Assembly (NCBI RefSeq): GCF_001715975.1
Contig: NZ_MARB01000001.1
Span: 124,001-188,000, forward strand
Reading direction: 5' to 3'
Origin: Candidatus Thiodiazotropha endolucinida
GTDB lineage: Bacteria > Pseudomonadota > Gammaproteobacteria > Chromatiales > Chromatiaceae
Length of the DNA stretch: 64,000 bases
The position numbers were made by a program, and so were the translations under genes. Positions 9,540-18,885 of the stretch are shown here, one piece after another (the stretch's first letter is position 1; every line of letters begins with the position of its first letter). Below the pieces are notes generated by a model. It was not told where the DNA came from. It searched no databases and saw only the letters and a program-made list of their open reading frames with translations.

Positions 9540-10241
9540 CTATTGTATCCAGCGGTAGCCGGCACCATAGACCGATTCAATAAGGATGAAATCACTGTCC
9601 ACCAGCTGGAATTTTCGTCGAATACGCTTGATATGGGTCGTGATACTGGCACTATCCACATAGATATGGGCTTCCTCCATCAATTGATCCCGGCTTCGAA
9701 CATGGCCGGGATGACGGACCAGGGCATGCAGCATCCAGAATTCGGTGACTGTGAGGTTGACCGGGTTCTGTTTCCAGTGTGCTGTGAGCCGGTCACGATC
9801 AAGTTGCAGGTCACCCCGAATCAGCTGAGAATCACTTGGCTGTTCTTGTTGCATGGCATCGATACGGCGGAACAGTGCGCCTATCCGAGCAATCAGATGG
9901 GGAAGACTGATATCTTTAGTGAGATAGTCGTCAGCGCCGAGTCTGAAGCCTGAAACACTGTCTAAATCGCTGTCGCGTGCAGTCAGGAAGATGATTGGCA
10001 GAGTATTGGACCGGTTGCGCAGTTCGCGACATAGCTCGAATCCTCCATCAATGTCATCCGCCAGCCCGATATCGAGGATGACAAGGTCCGGCAAGCGTTT
10101 GTTGAACGCTGCCAGAGCCTCCTGACGCGTGGCATAACCAGTTGCCGAATAACCCTGCCGGCTTAGGTAGTCAATATAGTTTTCCCTTATAACCTGTTCA
10201 TCCTCAATGACGGCTATCTGCTTTCTAACCACGTTGATCAA
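9540..10241 (-). CDS. pdsR: dedicated sortase system response regulator
   Basis: OmpR/PhoB-type regulator of 233 residues. The receiver domain (about 8-125) has acidic residues in VIEDEQ, the phospho-acceptor D57 in LVILDIGLADD, TARD and the switch lysine in YLTKDISLPH. The C-terminal winged helix (about 140-232) has LTVTEFWMLHALVRHPGHVRSRDQL and ends with VYGAGYRWIQ. It is the first gene of a two-gene minus-strand operon with pdsS. Likely targets are the pds genes starting at 15200, but no operator could be defined by eye. Confidence 0.9.
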   Translation of the reverse strand: MINVVRKQIAVIEDEQVIRENYIDYLSRQGYSATGYATRQEALAAFNKRLPDLVILDIGLADDIDGGFELCRELRNRSNTLPIIFLTARDSDLDSVSGFRLGADDYLTKDISLPHLIARIGALFRRIDAMQQEQPSDSQLIRGDLQLDRDRLTAHWKQNPVNLTVTEFWMLHALVRHPGHVRSRDQLMEEAHIYVDSASITTHIKRIRRKFQLVDSDFILIESVYGAGYRWIQ

Positions 10242-10385
10242 TCATCCTGTATGCTCAGTTCTCTGGTATGGGGATTATGAACGTTTTATGGGAATGAGTG
10301 AAACATTCAAGGTATCGATCCATTTTTTATTACCCTGGCGGCTTTTTCAAAACACATAAGAATCAAAGGAGCCAAAGGGATTGGA

Positions 10386-13304
10386 TCATATAGATATGGA
10401 TGAAGGTAGTGTGGTAGTGACAGGAATTTCCGGGGATGGCCTGCCAATGTAATATCCTTGGGCATGGGCGACACCAAGCTCTGTCAATAGTTTAAGCGTT
10501 GCCTCGTCCTCAACGAATTCAGCGACTGTATCTTTACCGAGTGCGCTCGCCATTTCGGTCAGAGCCTTGACGAAAACCTGATCCTTGGTGCTCGTGGTCA
10601 GGTTCTTAATGAATGAGCCATCGATCTTGACTATATCCAACGGTAGTTCTCTGAGATAGTAAAATGATGAGAACCCGACTCCAAAGTCATCCAGGGCAAA
10701 GCGGCAGCCAAGCGCCTGAAGTTCACTCATTAGATCGATCGCCGCGTTGACATCGGCGAGTGCCGCTGTCTCAGTTAGCTCGAAAACCAGTCGTTCCGGA
10801 TTGATGCCGCTAGAGTTGAGAAGATGTGTCAGTTGCGTGAGCAGTTCTGGGTCATCAATAACACGCCCGGAAAGATTGATCGAGAGAGTGATGTCATGAT
10901 TTGCCTTGTTCAGGCTGGACAATCGTTGAATCGAAGTGCGTAAAACATAATGGTTGATCTGGTGAATCAGTCCTGTCCGCTCAGCGACAGGGATAAATTC
11001 ACTTGGTAGCGCAAGTGTGCCATCACTCTCGATCATCCTGATCAGAACTTCGTAGTGAGAGATAGTGCCATTTGCTATCTCCATGATGGGCTGGAAAAAC
11101 AGAATAAAGTTATCTTTAGCCAAGGCTTGCTCGATCTTGTCTTTCCAGGTTACGCGCGCTTTTATCTCCTCGTGAGTTTGATCCTGGCTGGAGAAGATAT
11201 GCCATTGATCTCTGCCGGATTCCTTTGCTTGATACATGGCAAGGTCGGCGTTCGACAATAACTGATCGGAATTGCTGCCATGTTCTGGGTAAGTGGCGAT
11301 GCCGATGCTTGCCGATATACGATGACTGTGGCCTTTCAGCGGTATCGTGATCTGCTTGAGCTCAGACAACAGCTTGTCAGCGAATTGTGTTGCATCCGAT
11401 ATATCGGTTTCAGGTATTACTATGGCGAACTCATCTCCACCCAGGCGAGCGAGCAGTTCGGTACTGCGGGTGATTTCCCGCAGCTTTTTGGCAACGATCT
11501 GCAAAAGGGCATCGCCGGCCTGATGACCACTTGTGTCATTAATGTATTTGAATTGGTCAAGATCGAAAAAGATCAATGCCGTACTATGGTGATAACGTTC
11601 CGCAAGAGTCAGTATTTTATCGAATTCGACCTGAAAATTGCGCCGATTATGGAGTTCGGTCAAGGGGTCATGACTGGCCATCCAGGCAAGTCGCTGTTCG
11701 GCAACCTCTCGATCTGTAATGTCCAGCCCCACTGAGAGTATGACGGGTTCATTGTCATCATTTATACCGGTCAATGGAGAGTGAACCCAGGAAATGGTTC
11801 TGTTTCGACCATCTGCAGACAGAGAGCCCGCATCGTGTTGATATGAGCTTATCATGCCGTCACGCAGTCGTAACATAACATGTTTCATCTCTTTAATATC
11901 CTCAACATTCATAAAGAGATCACAAAAATGGCGGGTGCCGCGCTCATAATTCCTGATCCCGATGAATTCTCCCCCTTCTGTATTGATGGTGAGTATGGCT
12001 CCATTGCAGTTCTGTGTCAGGATGATCGCCTGGGCGCTGTCCATGATGGTATTGAGAAAGTCACGTTCTACCGCCAACTCTTCGCCGCGTTTGATAAGGT
12101 TGTCAGTATTGGTTTTGATTTCATTATGAAGTCTTTCCAGAGTGTACGTCAGTTGGATGGCTGAATCGCCGGCAATGTCGATCTCGTCCCTATATCGATC
12201 CGGATGCTTGACAGTGAGTTTGTCTCTTACTTCACGAAATGCATTTTTGGCCAGTAGAGGCAGACTGTCAGAAATCATCAACAATCGCTTCATAGGTTGC
12301 CAGAGGAACAGTGCCAATAGCAGTTCGGAGACCGAGAAACCGATAATGCCGATAATCACTGATTGTGTGGTTGCCTGTTGGATTTGATTGACAACCGGGG
12401 TAATGTTGCTGGCTATTATGAAATCAGCAGAAAATGCGGATATGTCACTACTCACGGGAATCAGACTTAAAGCATAATGGTTTCTATCCAAAATCGTTGT
12501 GTATCTGTTATGTAACAGATTTTCCATTTCGATTGCGTCGGCGGTAGACTGCAAAAGGGGTATCGAACGGTCTAAATTGCTTGACGCGATTATGTAACGC
12601 CGCCAATTGGTCAGGTAGCGATTTCTGCCTTGTAGCTGTTCATGTTGTTTGGGGCGGTTTACGATGGCTACGTCAGCTTTTGCAAGTTCATTGAAATCGA
12701 TAATCAGGTCAGCCAATGATTGTCCAACCAGCAATACGCCAGCATGCTGGCCTCTGTCCAACAGAGGTACGGCAACATATTGACTGCAACGGACATCGCA
12801 GTAAATGGTGTTGGAGGGTATTTCAAGACGATTGACTGATTTGACCAGCTCTAAAAAAGAGTCATCGAGTGCACCGGTCTGCCAGTTGAATTGCAGTTTG
12901 TTGTCACTACTGTAATAGGCTGCTTCTTCAAGCCCCCAGTCAATTTGCAGTGTCGTCTCGCTGTGCTTGAAAAATCTTTCCAGTTTTTCCGTTAAGGCTA
13001 ATTTTTTAGAAGTTGTCGCGGCTTCAGACAATGCAGGAATCATCAAAGCTATCTGCTCCAGTCTATAAATGCTGGATTCCAGAAGTGACCTGACCTGTCG
13101 GTGATGTTGGTCAAGTATCTGTGCTTGATAGGTATCGAATAACTTGCGCTGTTGCAGATAACCCATGCCGGCCAGGCCGGCATTGATGATAAACAAAACC
13201 AGACTGAACAGCAGTACCACCTTCCATTTAAGGCTGAGAAATAAACCCTTGCTGGATTGTGCGTTACCGCGGTCCTGTTCAGGCTTGTTTTTGACTGAAT
13301 CCAT
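10386..13304 (-). CDS. membrane PAS-GGDEF-EAL c-di-GMP protein
   Basis: Protein of 972 residues. Transmembrane helices near residues 30-48 and 315-335 bound a periplasmic CACHE-like sensor with no haem motif. Then come a HAMP-like region, a PAS domain (about 415-540, with SVGLDITDRE), a GGDEF domain with intact ARLGGDEF, and an EAL domain with EVL in place of EAL. The EAL domain keeps SINLSGR, ELTET, DDFGVGF, KIDGSF, AEFVE and QGYYIGRP. The RxxD product-inhibition site reads RSTE, so feedback inhibition may be weakened. It starts 9 bases after the porin stop and is the last gene of a three-gene minus-strand unit. That unit sits between the two halves of the sortase locus. Confidence 0.9.
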   Translation of the reverse strand: MDSVKNKPEQDRGNAQSSKGLFLSLKWKVVLLFSLVLFIINAGLAGMGYLQQRKLFDTYQAQILDQHHRQVRSLLESSIYRLEQIALMIPALSEAATTSKKLALTEKLERFFKHSETTLQIDWGLEEAAYYSSDNKLQFNWQTGALDDSFLELVKSVNRLEIPSNTIYCDVRCSQYVAVPLLDRGQHAGVLLVGQSLADLIIDFNELAKADVAIVNRPKQHEQLQGRNRYLTNWRRYIIASSNLDRSIPLLQSTADAIEMENLLHNRYTTILDRNHYALSLIPVSSDISAFSADFIIASNITPVVNQIQQATTQSVIIGIIGFSVSELLLALFLWQPMKRLLMISDSLPLLAKNAFREVRDKLTVKHPDRYRDEIDIAGDSAIQLTYTLERLHNEIKTNTDNLIKRGEELAVERDFLNTIMDSAQAIILTQNCNGAILTINTEGGEFIGIRNYERGTRHFCDLFMNVEDIKEMKHVMLRLRDGMISSYQHDAGSLSADGRNRTISWVHSPLTGINDDNEPVILSVGLDITDREVAEQRLAWMASHDPLTELHNRRNFQVEFDKILTLAERYHHSTALIFFDLDQFKYINDTSGHQAGDALLQIVAKKLREITRSTELLARLGGDEFAIVIPETDISDATQFADKLLSELKQITIPLKGHSHRISASIGIATYPEHGSNSDQLLSNADLAMYQAKESGRDQWHIFSSQDQTHEEIKARVTWKDKIEQALAKDNFILFFQPIMEIANGTISHYEVLIRMIESDGTLALPSEFIPVAERTGLIHQINHYVLRTSIQRLSSLNKANHDITLSINLSGRVIDDPELLTQLTHLLNSSGINPERLVFELTETAALADVNAAIDLMSELQALGCRFALDDFGVGFSSFYYLRELPLDIVKIDGSFIKNLTTSTKDQVFVKALTEMASALGKDTVAEFVEDEATLKLLTELGVAHAQGYYIGRPSPEIPVTTTLPSSISI

Positions 13305-13313
13305 GGTGACTGC

Positions 13314-14519
13314 TCAGAAACTGTATGAGGCAAGCAAGGAAAACAGATTCCAGTCCCGTTCAGTGGTGCCGGGTGCATTTTCCAGGTTTGAAAGGAAAAT
13401 CGCACCCTCGACCTGACTGAACTCTGCGCGCAGCATCAGCTGTTCAGTAGGTTCCCAGAGTATCCCCAGTGTCCATAATTCACTGAAAAAGGTATGCTCC
13501 GGAGGGCCAAGTATGGCACTGCTATTCTTACCCTCTTTATCGTGTTTGTTATAGTGGCTCTCCTCATAGCGAACAAAAAGCTCCCAATCTGCATCAAGAC
13601 GATAGTTGCCTTGAAAATAATAGCCATCTACGGTTGTATCCGCCATATTCAGCAGGCCGTTGAAATCTTTATAATCAATCGGTTCTTCCATGTATTCCAT
13701 GGTGAGACTCCAGGGGCCGGTATTATATTGTGCGGATAATACCCGATAATCGATCTTGATCTCACCGGGTGGGAACAGGTCCGTCTCTGCATCCAGCGTC
13801 AATGAAGCAGTGCTGAAAGCCAGTCTGAAGCGTCCCCCATCCCATTCATAAAGCAATCTCCCTCCCAGTGTGATGCCGTCATTGTCCATTTTCGGGTTCA
13901 GGTTCGGGCTGAGATAGGAGTTCTCGACATTTTCATCGATGGGAGTTGTACCACCGATCAGCCTCAACTGAAAAAGGTGGGACTCTGACTGGATTTCGCC
14001 GTATAGCTGTCCTCCGTCGCTTGAGAGTACCATGTTTCGTACCCGGTCCCAGTATATAGCCTGGGGCATAAATATACCTGGACGGGTTGCAGCCACATCA
14101 CGAGTGTCGTTATAGAATCCGAAGGTGTTTTTACTGCGACCGAGTATAAAGCCGATACGATCATCTTCGCTCATATGAAGGGTGTAATCGAAATGCGCAT
14201 AGTCCAAGTCGAGAGAGCCATCATACATTTCACCGGCTTTACGGGAGAGTATCTGTGCTGCCAGCATTATCTGTGGCGACATCCGATAGGATGCGTTGAT
14301 ACCCAATTCGCGAAAATCGAAACTACCGTCTTGGCTGTCACCAAAAAATTGATTTTCCGTTGTCTTGACATAGGCTTGGGTCAAGAAACCATGGACTTGG
14401 AACATACCTTCGAATACGTCAGTTTCGGCAGCCAATAATTTCTGGCCAAGTACGCAGAGCAGTGCGAACAGGCAAACAGTCCGGCTACTTTTCAATGCTG
14501 ATCGTCCGTACATGCTCAT
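13314..14519 (-). CDS. outer-membrane beta-barrel (porin-like) protein
   Basis: Predicted outer-membrane porin-like protein of about 402 residues, substrate unknown. A signal peptide (MYGRSALKSSRTVCLFALLCVLGQKLLAAE) is followed by alternating amphipathic strands such as FELFVRYEESHYN, WTLGILWEP, MLRAEFSQVE and the terminal FSLLASYSF, which ends in the C-terminal Phe typical of barrels. I chose ATG 14519 because AAGGA lies 7 bases upstream; a longer frame to 14567 is open but has no signal-peptide logic. The start overlaps the end of the PstS-like gene by 35 bases, which suggests translational coupling. Confidence 0.8.
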   Translation of the reverse strand: MSMYGRSALKSSRTVCLFALLCVLGQKLLAAETDVFEGMFQVHGFLTQAYVKTTENQFFGDSQDGSFDFRELGINASYRMSPQIMLAAQILSRKAGEMYDGSLDLDYAHFDYTLHMSEDDRIGFILGRSKNTFGFYNDTRDVAATRPGIFMPQAIYWDRVRNMVLSSDGGQLYGEIQSESHLFQLRLIGGTTPIDENVENSYLSPNLNPKMDNDGITLGGRLLYEWDGGRFRLAFSTASLTLDAETDLFPPGEIKIDYRVLSAQYNTGPWSLTMEYMEEPIDYKDFNGLLNMADTTVDGYYFQGNYRLDADWELFVRYEESHYNKHDKEGKNSSAILGPPEHTFFSELWTLGILWEPTEQLMLRAEFSQVEGAIFLSNLENAPGTTERDWNLFSLLASYSF

Positions 14520-14907
14520 TAGTATATCCTTCAGAAAGATAGCCAATTGCACCGGGAGTATTTGCAACTTTTATCCGCATCTCCCGCTCGGATCCCACCC
14601 TGATGGGCGCCTGCCCCATACCGGAATAGATCTGTCTGTTCCAGGCACGGCGCAATTGATGGGGAAACAGGCCAAGCATTTGTTTGGTGAAGCGCCTATG
14701 CAGATTACTCTTGTCACCCATCACGAAGACATGAATCGGTTTACCATCCGACCATTGGGTTTTGCGCATGCTGAATATGGAGCGCAAGGTATGGCGTGAA
14801 AGCGTCTCTTGGGTGACGTCAAGATTGATGACGAGGTCGACCGAGTGTGCCGTTTCGCTGAAACATATCATCAATCCTAGAAAAAATGCGAAGTAGGCAG
14901 TTTTCAT
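14485..14907 (-). CDS. small PstS-like periplasmic substrate-binding protein
   Basis: Exported protein of 140 residues with a signal peptide (MKTAYFAFFLGLMICFSETAHS). It carries a short PstS-type half domain: LRSIFSMRKTQWSDGKPIHVFVM, then a C-terminal segment with the PGAIGYL motif common to PstS-like ligand loops. Full PstS is over 300 residues, so this is a reduced family, often annotated as phosphate ABC transporter substrate-binding protein. No ABC transporter genes are nearby. Together with the overlapping porin and the GGDEF/EAL gene it forms a unit that could couple anion sensing or uptake to c-di-GMP; that role is inference. Confidence 0.78.
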   Translation of the reverse strand: MKTAYFAFFLGLMICFSETAHSVDLVINLDVTQETLSRHTLRSIFSMRKTQWSDGKPIHVFVMGDKSNLHRRFTKQMLGLFPHQLRRAWNRQIYSGMGQAPIRVGSEREMRIKVANTPGAIGYLSEGYTNEHVRTISIEK

Positions 14908-14943
14908 TCTTGATTACGGGAGATTCCTTGCTTTTCCTACAGC

Positions 14944-14971
14944 TTTGCGGCATCCATAAATAGTTACTTTA
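14944..14971 (-). promoter_or_regulatory. possible weak sigma-28-type promoter
   Basis: On the minus strand TAAAGTAA (14971-14964) is followed 12 bases later by GCCGCAAA (14951-14944). Each half matches the FliA consensus TAAAGTTT / GCCGATAA at six of eight positions. The predicted start lies about 30 bases before the PstS-like ATG at 14907. The match is much poorer than at 4768 or 24207 and may be chance. Confidence 0.3.
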
Positions 14972-15199
14972 GCTCAAATCACAGCTGTCCATTGGTTAAT
15001 TCCCACCACTCACTGCAATACTACCCTCAGGTTGACAGATTGTCGCCACTTTCTGCTTCCATCCGGCCTCATTTTGGTGAGCAAATTGCCATCTGACTGA
15101 ACTGAAATTGTTATCGGTAGTACCGCAAACCGGCGCGGCACAGGAGTGGACGGGTTCGCCAAGGAGGGCACGCTGGGTCAACATTAAGAGGTTCAGAAA

Positions 15200-15892
15200 A
15201 TGAAGAAAACGTTAGTGGCAATGGCAATTTTCAGTCTCCTGTTTCAATCCCCGCTGGTGGCGCAAGCGCGGGACCAAAAAGCGGAAAAAGGTGTATTCAC
15301 AGGCTCCATGATCGGAGTGGTGGTGGGTACTCTCCTCGGTGGGGCGCCTGGGGTTGTTTTGGGGTTGACCGGTGGTGCGATGGCCGGAGAACTGGCGGTG
15401 CGGAAAGATCAGGTCGATGCAATGGACTCAGCGTTGTCGGCGGTCCGGGTCATGCAGCAGAGAGAACAGCTGGCTGCCGCGGAACACCAGGCGCTTTATC
15501 AGCGGCAGCGGGCATTGCAATCTGCCAGAGTCGAGGCACTGCAGCAGGGGTATACCTTTTGCCTTGGGTTTCGTAGTGACAGTGCCGAGATTGAAGCAGG
15601 GATCGGCAACCAACTTAAAGCCCTGGTTGTTATGTTGCAGGCCTTCCCAGAGTTGAAACTGCAGATTCGGGCAGGCACGGATGCGAGGGGAAGTGACGAC
15701 TATAACAAGACCCTCAGCAAACGACGGGCAGATGCCGTCGCCAATCTGTTGATGGATTCGGGATTATCGGAAGATCGGATGGAAGTCCACTATGTCGGTA
15801 AGGCGGAAGCACGCTATCCCATACAGGATCTTGAGGGATTGGCATACGACAGAATGGTCCAGCTTACCTTGGTCAATGGTGAAGAGTCATGA
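15200..15892 (+). CDS. pdsO: sortase-associated OmpA-like protein PdsO
   Basis: Exported protein of 230 residues. A signal peptide (MKKTLVAMAIFSLLFQSPLVAQA) is followed by a glycine-zipper segment (GSMIGVVVGTLLGGAPG...GGAMAG, about 31-62), a helical stretch and an OmpA-type peptidoglycan-binding domain (about 115-225). The OmpA core is visible as AGTDARGSDDYNKTLSKRRADAVANLL. The order OmpA-like protein, VIT/VWA target, sortase is the hallmark of the dedicated sortase system. The ATG is preceded by AGAGG at suitable distance, and the gene is first in the plus-strand operon, opposite the PstS-like unit. Confidence 0.9.
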   Translation: MKKTLVAMAIFSLLFQSPLVAQARDQKAEKGVFTGSMIGVVVGTLLGGAPGVVLGLTGGAMAGELAVRKDQVDAMDSALSAVRVMQQREQLAAAEHQALYQRQRALQSARVEALQQGYTFCLGFRSDSAEIEAGIGNQLKALVVMLQAFPELKLQIRAGTDARGSDDYNKTLSKRRADAVANLLMDSGLSEDRMEVHYVGKAEARYPIQDLEGLAYDRMVQLTLVNGEES

Positions 15893-16027
15893 GGTTTCGT
15901 CGGCAGCCCCTGAGTGAGGAGTTTTTCTACAGTTCTCCGGAGAAACCCACCGGCAATAGTTTCCGTTGGGTGCCTAGCGGATCGGTAATTCCACCTCGGC
16001 AGTCGCGGATCAGAGGGGAGGTGCGGT

Positions 16028-18190
16028 GTGTTGAAAAAAAGCGCCGTTAATACCCCTGCAGGTGAAGCGGGAGCCGACTGTTTCAGCAACAGGTTATTTA
16101 TTCGTGATCTGGTATTGACCTTGCTGGCAGCGGTATTTACAGGATTATCCGGTGGATTGTTATTGATTTTACTGGTGTTTGGTTGGAGTGAAGCTGCGGC
16201 TGACGGCCAGCCTAAGGCGGCCGCCGAGTTACAGCTGAGATCATTGAATGGTCAACTGCTGCAGCAGGCCCCGTTGTTAAAAAGCGATGTCCAGATCGAT
16301 GTTAACGGAATGCTGGCCAGGGTTCGTGTTGAGCACCTTTTTAAGAATCCCAGCCAATCATGGATGGAGGGTGTTTATCAGTTTCCACTACCTGAAACAT
16401 CGGCAGTCGAGCGGCTCCAGATGCAGATCGGTGAACGGGTTATCGAGGGGCGGATCGAGGAGAAAGGAGAGGCAAAAAAGATCTATCGGAAGGCCCGTGA
16501 TAACGGTCAACGCGCAAGTCTTCTGAAACAACAGCGGGCCAATATTTTCTCTGCTTCCCTAAGCAATATAGCTCCCGGCGAAGAGATTCGGATCGTGATC
16601 GAATTTCAACAACAGGCTCGTTATACGGAGCGTCGTTTTGAACTGCGCCTGCCGTTGGTGATCGCCCCTCGATATATACCCGGGAAAGCGCTTTCGTCAG
16701 ACACCCTGGCAGATCACACCCATACCGGGTGGGCATTGGATACCGATCAGGTCGAGGATGCGAGCCAGATCACACCGCCGGTGATGGATCCCCGCAATGG
16801 ATCGATCAATCCGGTATCTCTGGGGGTAAGGCTCGATGCGGGTCTGCCACTGCAGGCCGTCACCAGTCACTACCACCCGATGTTGCAAAGGGTGGACGGT
16901 GAGGGCGTGGTCCATCTGCGGCTGGGTGATGGGGAGGTGCCCGCAGACAGGGATTTCCTGTTGAGTTGGCGACTCCAGCCGGGATTCGCGCCGAGGAGCG
17001 TGCTGTTCACCGATCGTTGGAAGGATGAAGAGTATGCGCTGCTGATGATTCTGCCTCCCGCACCGGAACACTACGAAATGGGGCTGAACCGTGACGTAAT
17101 CTTCGTCGTCGATCATTCAGGTTCGATGCATGGCCCGTCGATGGAACAGGCGAAGGCTGCCCTGAGACTCTCAATAGCCGGTTTGCAACCGACAGACCGA
17201 TTCAACCTGATCGGCTTCAATAATCGCAGTCGGATGCTGTTTTCCTCGCCGCGGCCTGCCAGCGAAATCACACTGGGTCGGGCATTCCGCTTCATCGACT
17301 CCATGCACGCGGAGGGTGGTACGGAGATGTACCCGGCACTTGAGAAAGCCCTGAATAACAGGAACGAAGAGAATCGACTTCGCCAGATAGTGTTTCTCAC
17401 CGATGGTAGTGTCGGCAATGAGCAGGCGTTGTTCGACCTGATACGGCAACGCTTGGGTGCAAGCCGTCTCTTCACAGTGGGTATAGGATCGGCGCCGAAT
17501 ACGCTCTTCATGCAACGAGCCGCTCAATATGGACGCGGTAGTTTTACTTATATCGGTGATTTGAATGAAGTGGCAAGTCGAATGCAGGGCCTGTTTGAGA
17601 AACTCGGGTCTCCTGCCATGAGTCATATCAGCGTTATGTGGCAGGGTCCCGGCGATATTGACGTGGAACCGCAACGATTGCCTGACCTCTATTTGAGCGA
17701 GCCATTGATGATATCCCTTAAGGGAGAACGGCTCGATGGCAGATTGGCCCTCGAAGGCAGAAGAGGCACTAAGACCTGGAAACAGAGCGTTGAGATACAG
17801 GCTAATGGTCGGGCAACGGGTATCCACACTCTCTGGGCCAGGCAGCGCATAGCAGGCCTGATGGCATTGCCGGACAATGAGCTGGCTGAGGAGATGAAAC
17901 GACAGCGTGTGGTCGACCTGGCGTTGAAACATCAAATCGTCTCCCCTTACACAAGTCTTGTGGCGGTGGAAAAGCCTGTTGCCCGTCCCCATAACGAGGG
18001 CTTGGTGGGGGGTATGATGCCGGTCAACCTGCCTGCTGGTTGGCATGCTGAGTCGGTCTTCGGTCGGTTACCGCAAACCGCATCACCAGCCCCGCTGCTG
18101 TTGTGTGCAGGGAGTGTGCTGCTGCTGTTCTGGATCGTACTTGGACGATTCAAGACCCGGGGGCGGTCAGGTTCACTATTGACTGAATGA
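16028..18190 (+). CDS. VIT/VWA-domain sortase target protein
   Basis: Predicted substrate of the adjacent sortase, 720 residues. An N-terminal membrane segment (about 29-55) is followed by a VIT domain (about 65-195, with VRVEHLFKNPS and YQFPLPE) and a von Willebrand A domain. The VWA metal-binding motif is DHSGS at residue 362, with further elements TDRFN and FLTDGSVGNE. The C-terminus is a sorting signal: LPQTA (681-685), a hydrophobic helix, then a basic tail (RFKTRGR). This matches the 'marine proteobacterial sortase target' family. GTG 16028 is chosen because GGGGAGG lies just upstream. Its end overlaps the sortase start as ATGA. Confidence 0.93.
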   Translation: MLKKSAVNTPAGEAGADCFSNRLFIRDLVLTLLAAVFTGLSGGLLLILLVFGWSEAAADGQPKAAAELQLRSLNGQLLQQAPLLKSDVQIDVNGMLARVRVEHLFKNPSQSWMEGVYQFPLPETSAVERLQMQIGERVIEGRIEEKGEAKKIYRKARDNGQRASLLKQQRANIFSASLSNIAPGEEIRIVIEFQQQARYTERRFELRLPLVIAPRYIPGKALSSDTLADHTHTGWALDTDQVEDASQITPPVMDPRNGSINPVSLGVRLDAGLPLQAVTSHYHPMLQRVDGEGVVHLRLGDGEVPADRDFLLSWRLQPGFAPRSVLFTDRWKDEEYALLMILPPAPEHYEMGLNRDVIFVVDHSGSMHGPSMEQAKAALRLSIAGLQPTDRFNLIGFNNRSRMLFSSPRPASEITLGRAFRFIDSMHAEGGTEMYPALEKALNNRNEENRLRQIVFLTDGSVGNEQALFDLIRQRLGASRLFTVGIGSAPNTLFMQRAAQYGRGSFTYIGDLNEVASRMQGLFEKLGSPAMSHISVMWQGPGDIDVEPQRLPDLYLSEPLMISLKGERLDGRLALEGRRGTKTWKQSVEIQANGRATGIHTLWARQRIAGLMALPDNELAEEMKRQRVVDLALKHQIVSPYTSLVAVEKPVARPHNEGLVGGMMPVNLPAGWHAESVFGRLPQTASPAPLLLCAGSVLLLFWIVLGRFKTRGRSGSLLTE

Positions 18191-18885
18191 AGACCTTGAT
18201 CAGTAATGTTTTGACCATCACCCGATTGTCTCAGGCGCTGTTCCTGCTCGCTTTTTACCTGCTTGCAGAGGGGATGTGGATTGAGGCAAAGGCCTGGCTG
18301 GCGGAGGGACTGATTGCGGCTGCCTGGGAAGAGACAGTCTCTCACGAAGATAGTATCCCTCCCTGGCCCTGGGCCGATACCTGGCCGGTAGCTCGTTTGG
18401 AGGTGCCCAGGCTGGGTGTCGAACGCTATATCCTGGCGGGTGTCAGCGGTCGTACGCTGGCATTCGGGCCGGGCTGGGCCATGCAGACAGCTCGGCCGGG
18501 TCGCGCCGGAGCAAGCCTCATAGCCGGTCACAGGGATACTCACTTCCACTTTCTCAAGGAATTGAGGCATGGAGACCGCTTGGTTGTGGATACCCCGGGT
18601 AGCGGTAAAGTTATCTATCGTGTAGTCGCTACTGCAATCGTGCATCAGCAGGAGAAATGGTTGATGTCCGATCAGGGGGGGCAGGGATTGCTGCTGGTGA
18701 CCTGCTATCCTTTTGATGACCTCCTACCTGGAGGCGAGTCACGTTATCTGGTATGGGCAGAAGCTGAATCGAGACAGACATTCGGGTTAGAATCGATGTT
18801 GAGTCACTACATAATTAGAAGTCTGAATGAAGCCAATCCGGATTTTTCGCCATCTCGTCTGTCAGCACCCCGGCTATCTGGGTGA
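18187..18885 (+). CDS. class GN (Gram-negative) sortase
   Basis: Cysteine transpeptidase anchored in the inner membrane, expected to cleave the LPQTA signal of the preceding protein and join it to an unknown acceptor. An N-terminal membrane helix (about 12-38) precedes the sortase beta-barrel. The catalytic triad is visible: H115 in IAGHRDTHF, C173 in LLLVTCYPFD and R186 in GESRYLVW. The length of 232 residues is slightly long because the end overlaps the next gene by 59 bases. Gram-negative sortases of this type are normally dedicated to a single neighbouring substrate. Confidence 0.93.
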   Translation: MKTLISNVLTITRLSQALFLLAFYLLAEGMWIEAKAWLAEGLIAAAWEETVSHEDSIPPWPWADTWPVARLEVPRLGVERYILAGVSGRTLAFGPGWAMQTARPGRAGASLIAGHRDTHFHFLKELRHGDRLVVDTPGSGKVIYRVVATAIVHQQEKWLMSDQGGQGLLLVTCYPFDDLLPGGESRYLVWAEAESRQTFGLESMLSHYIIRSLNEANPDFSPSRLSAPRLSG

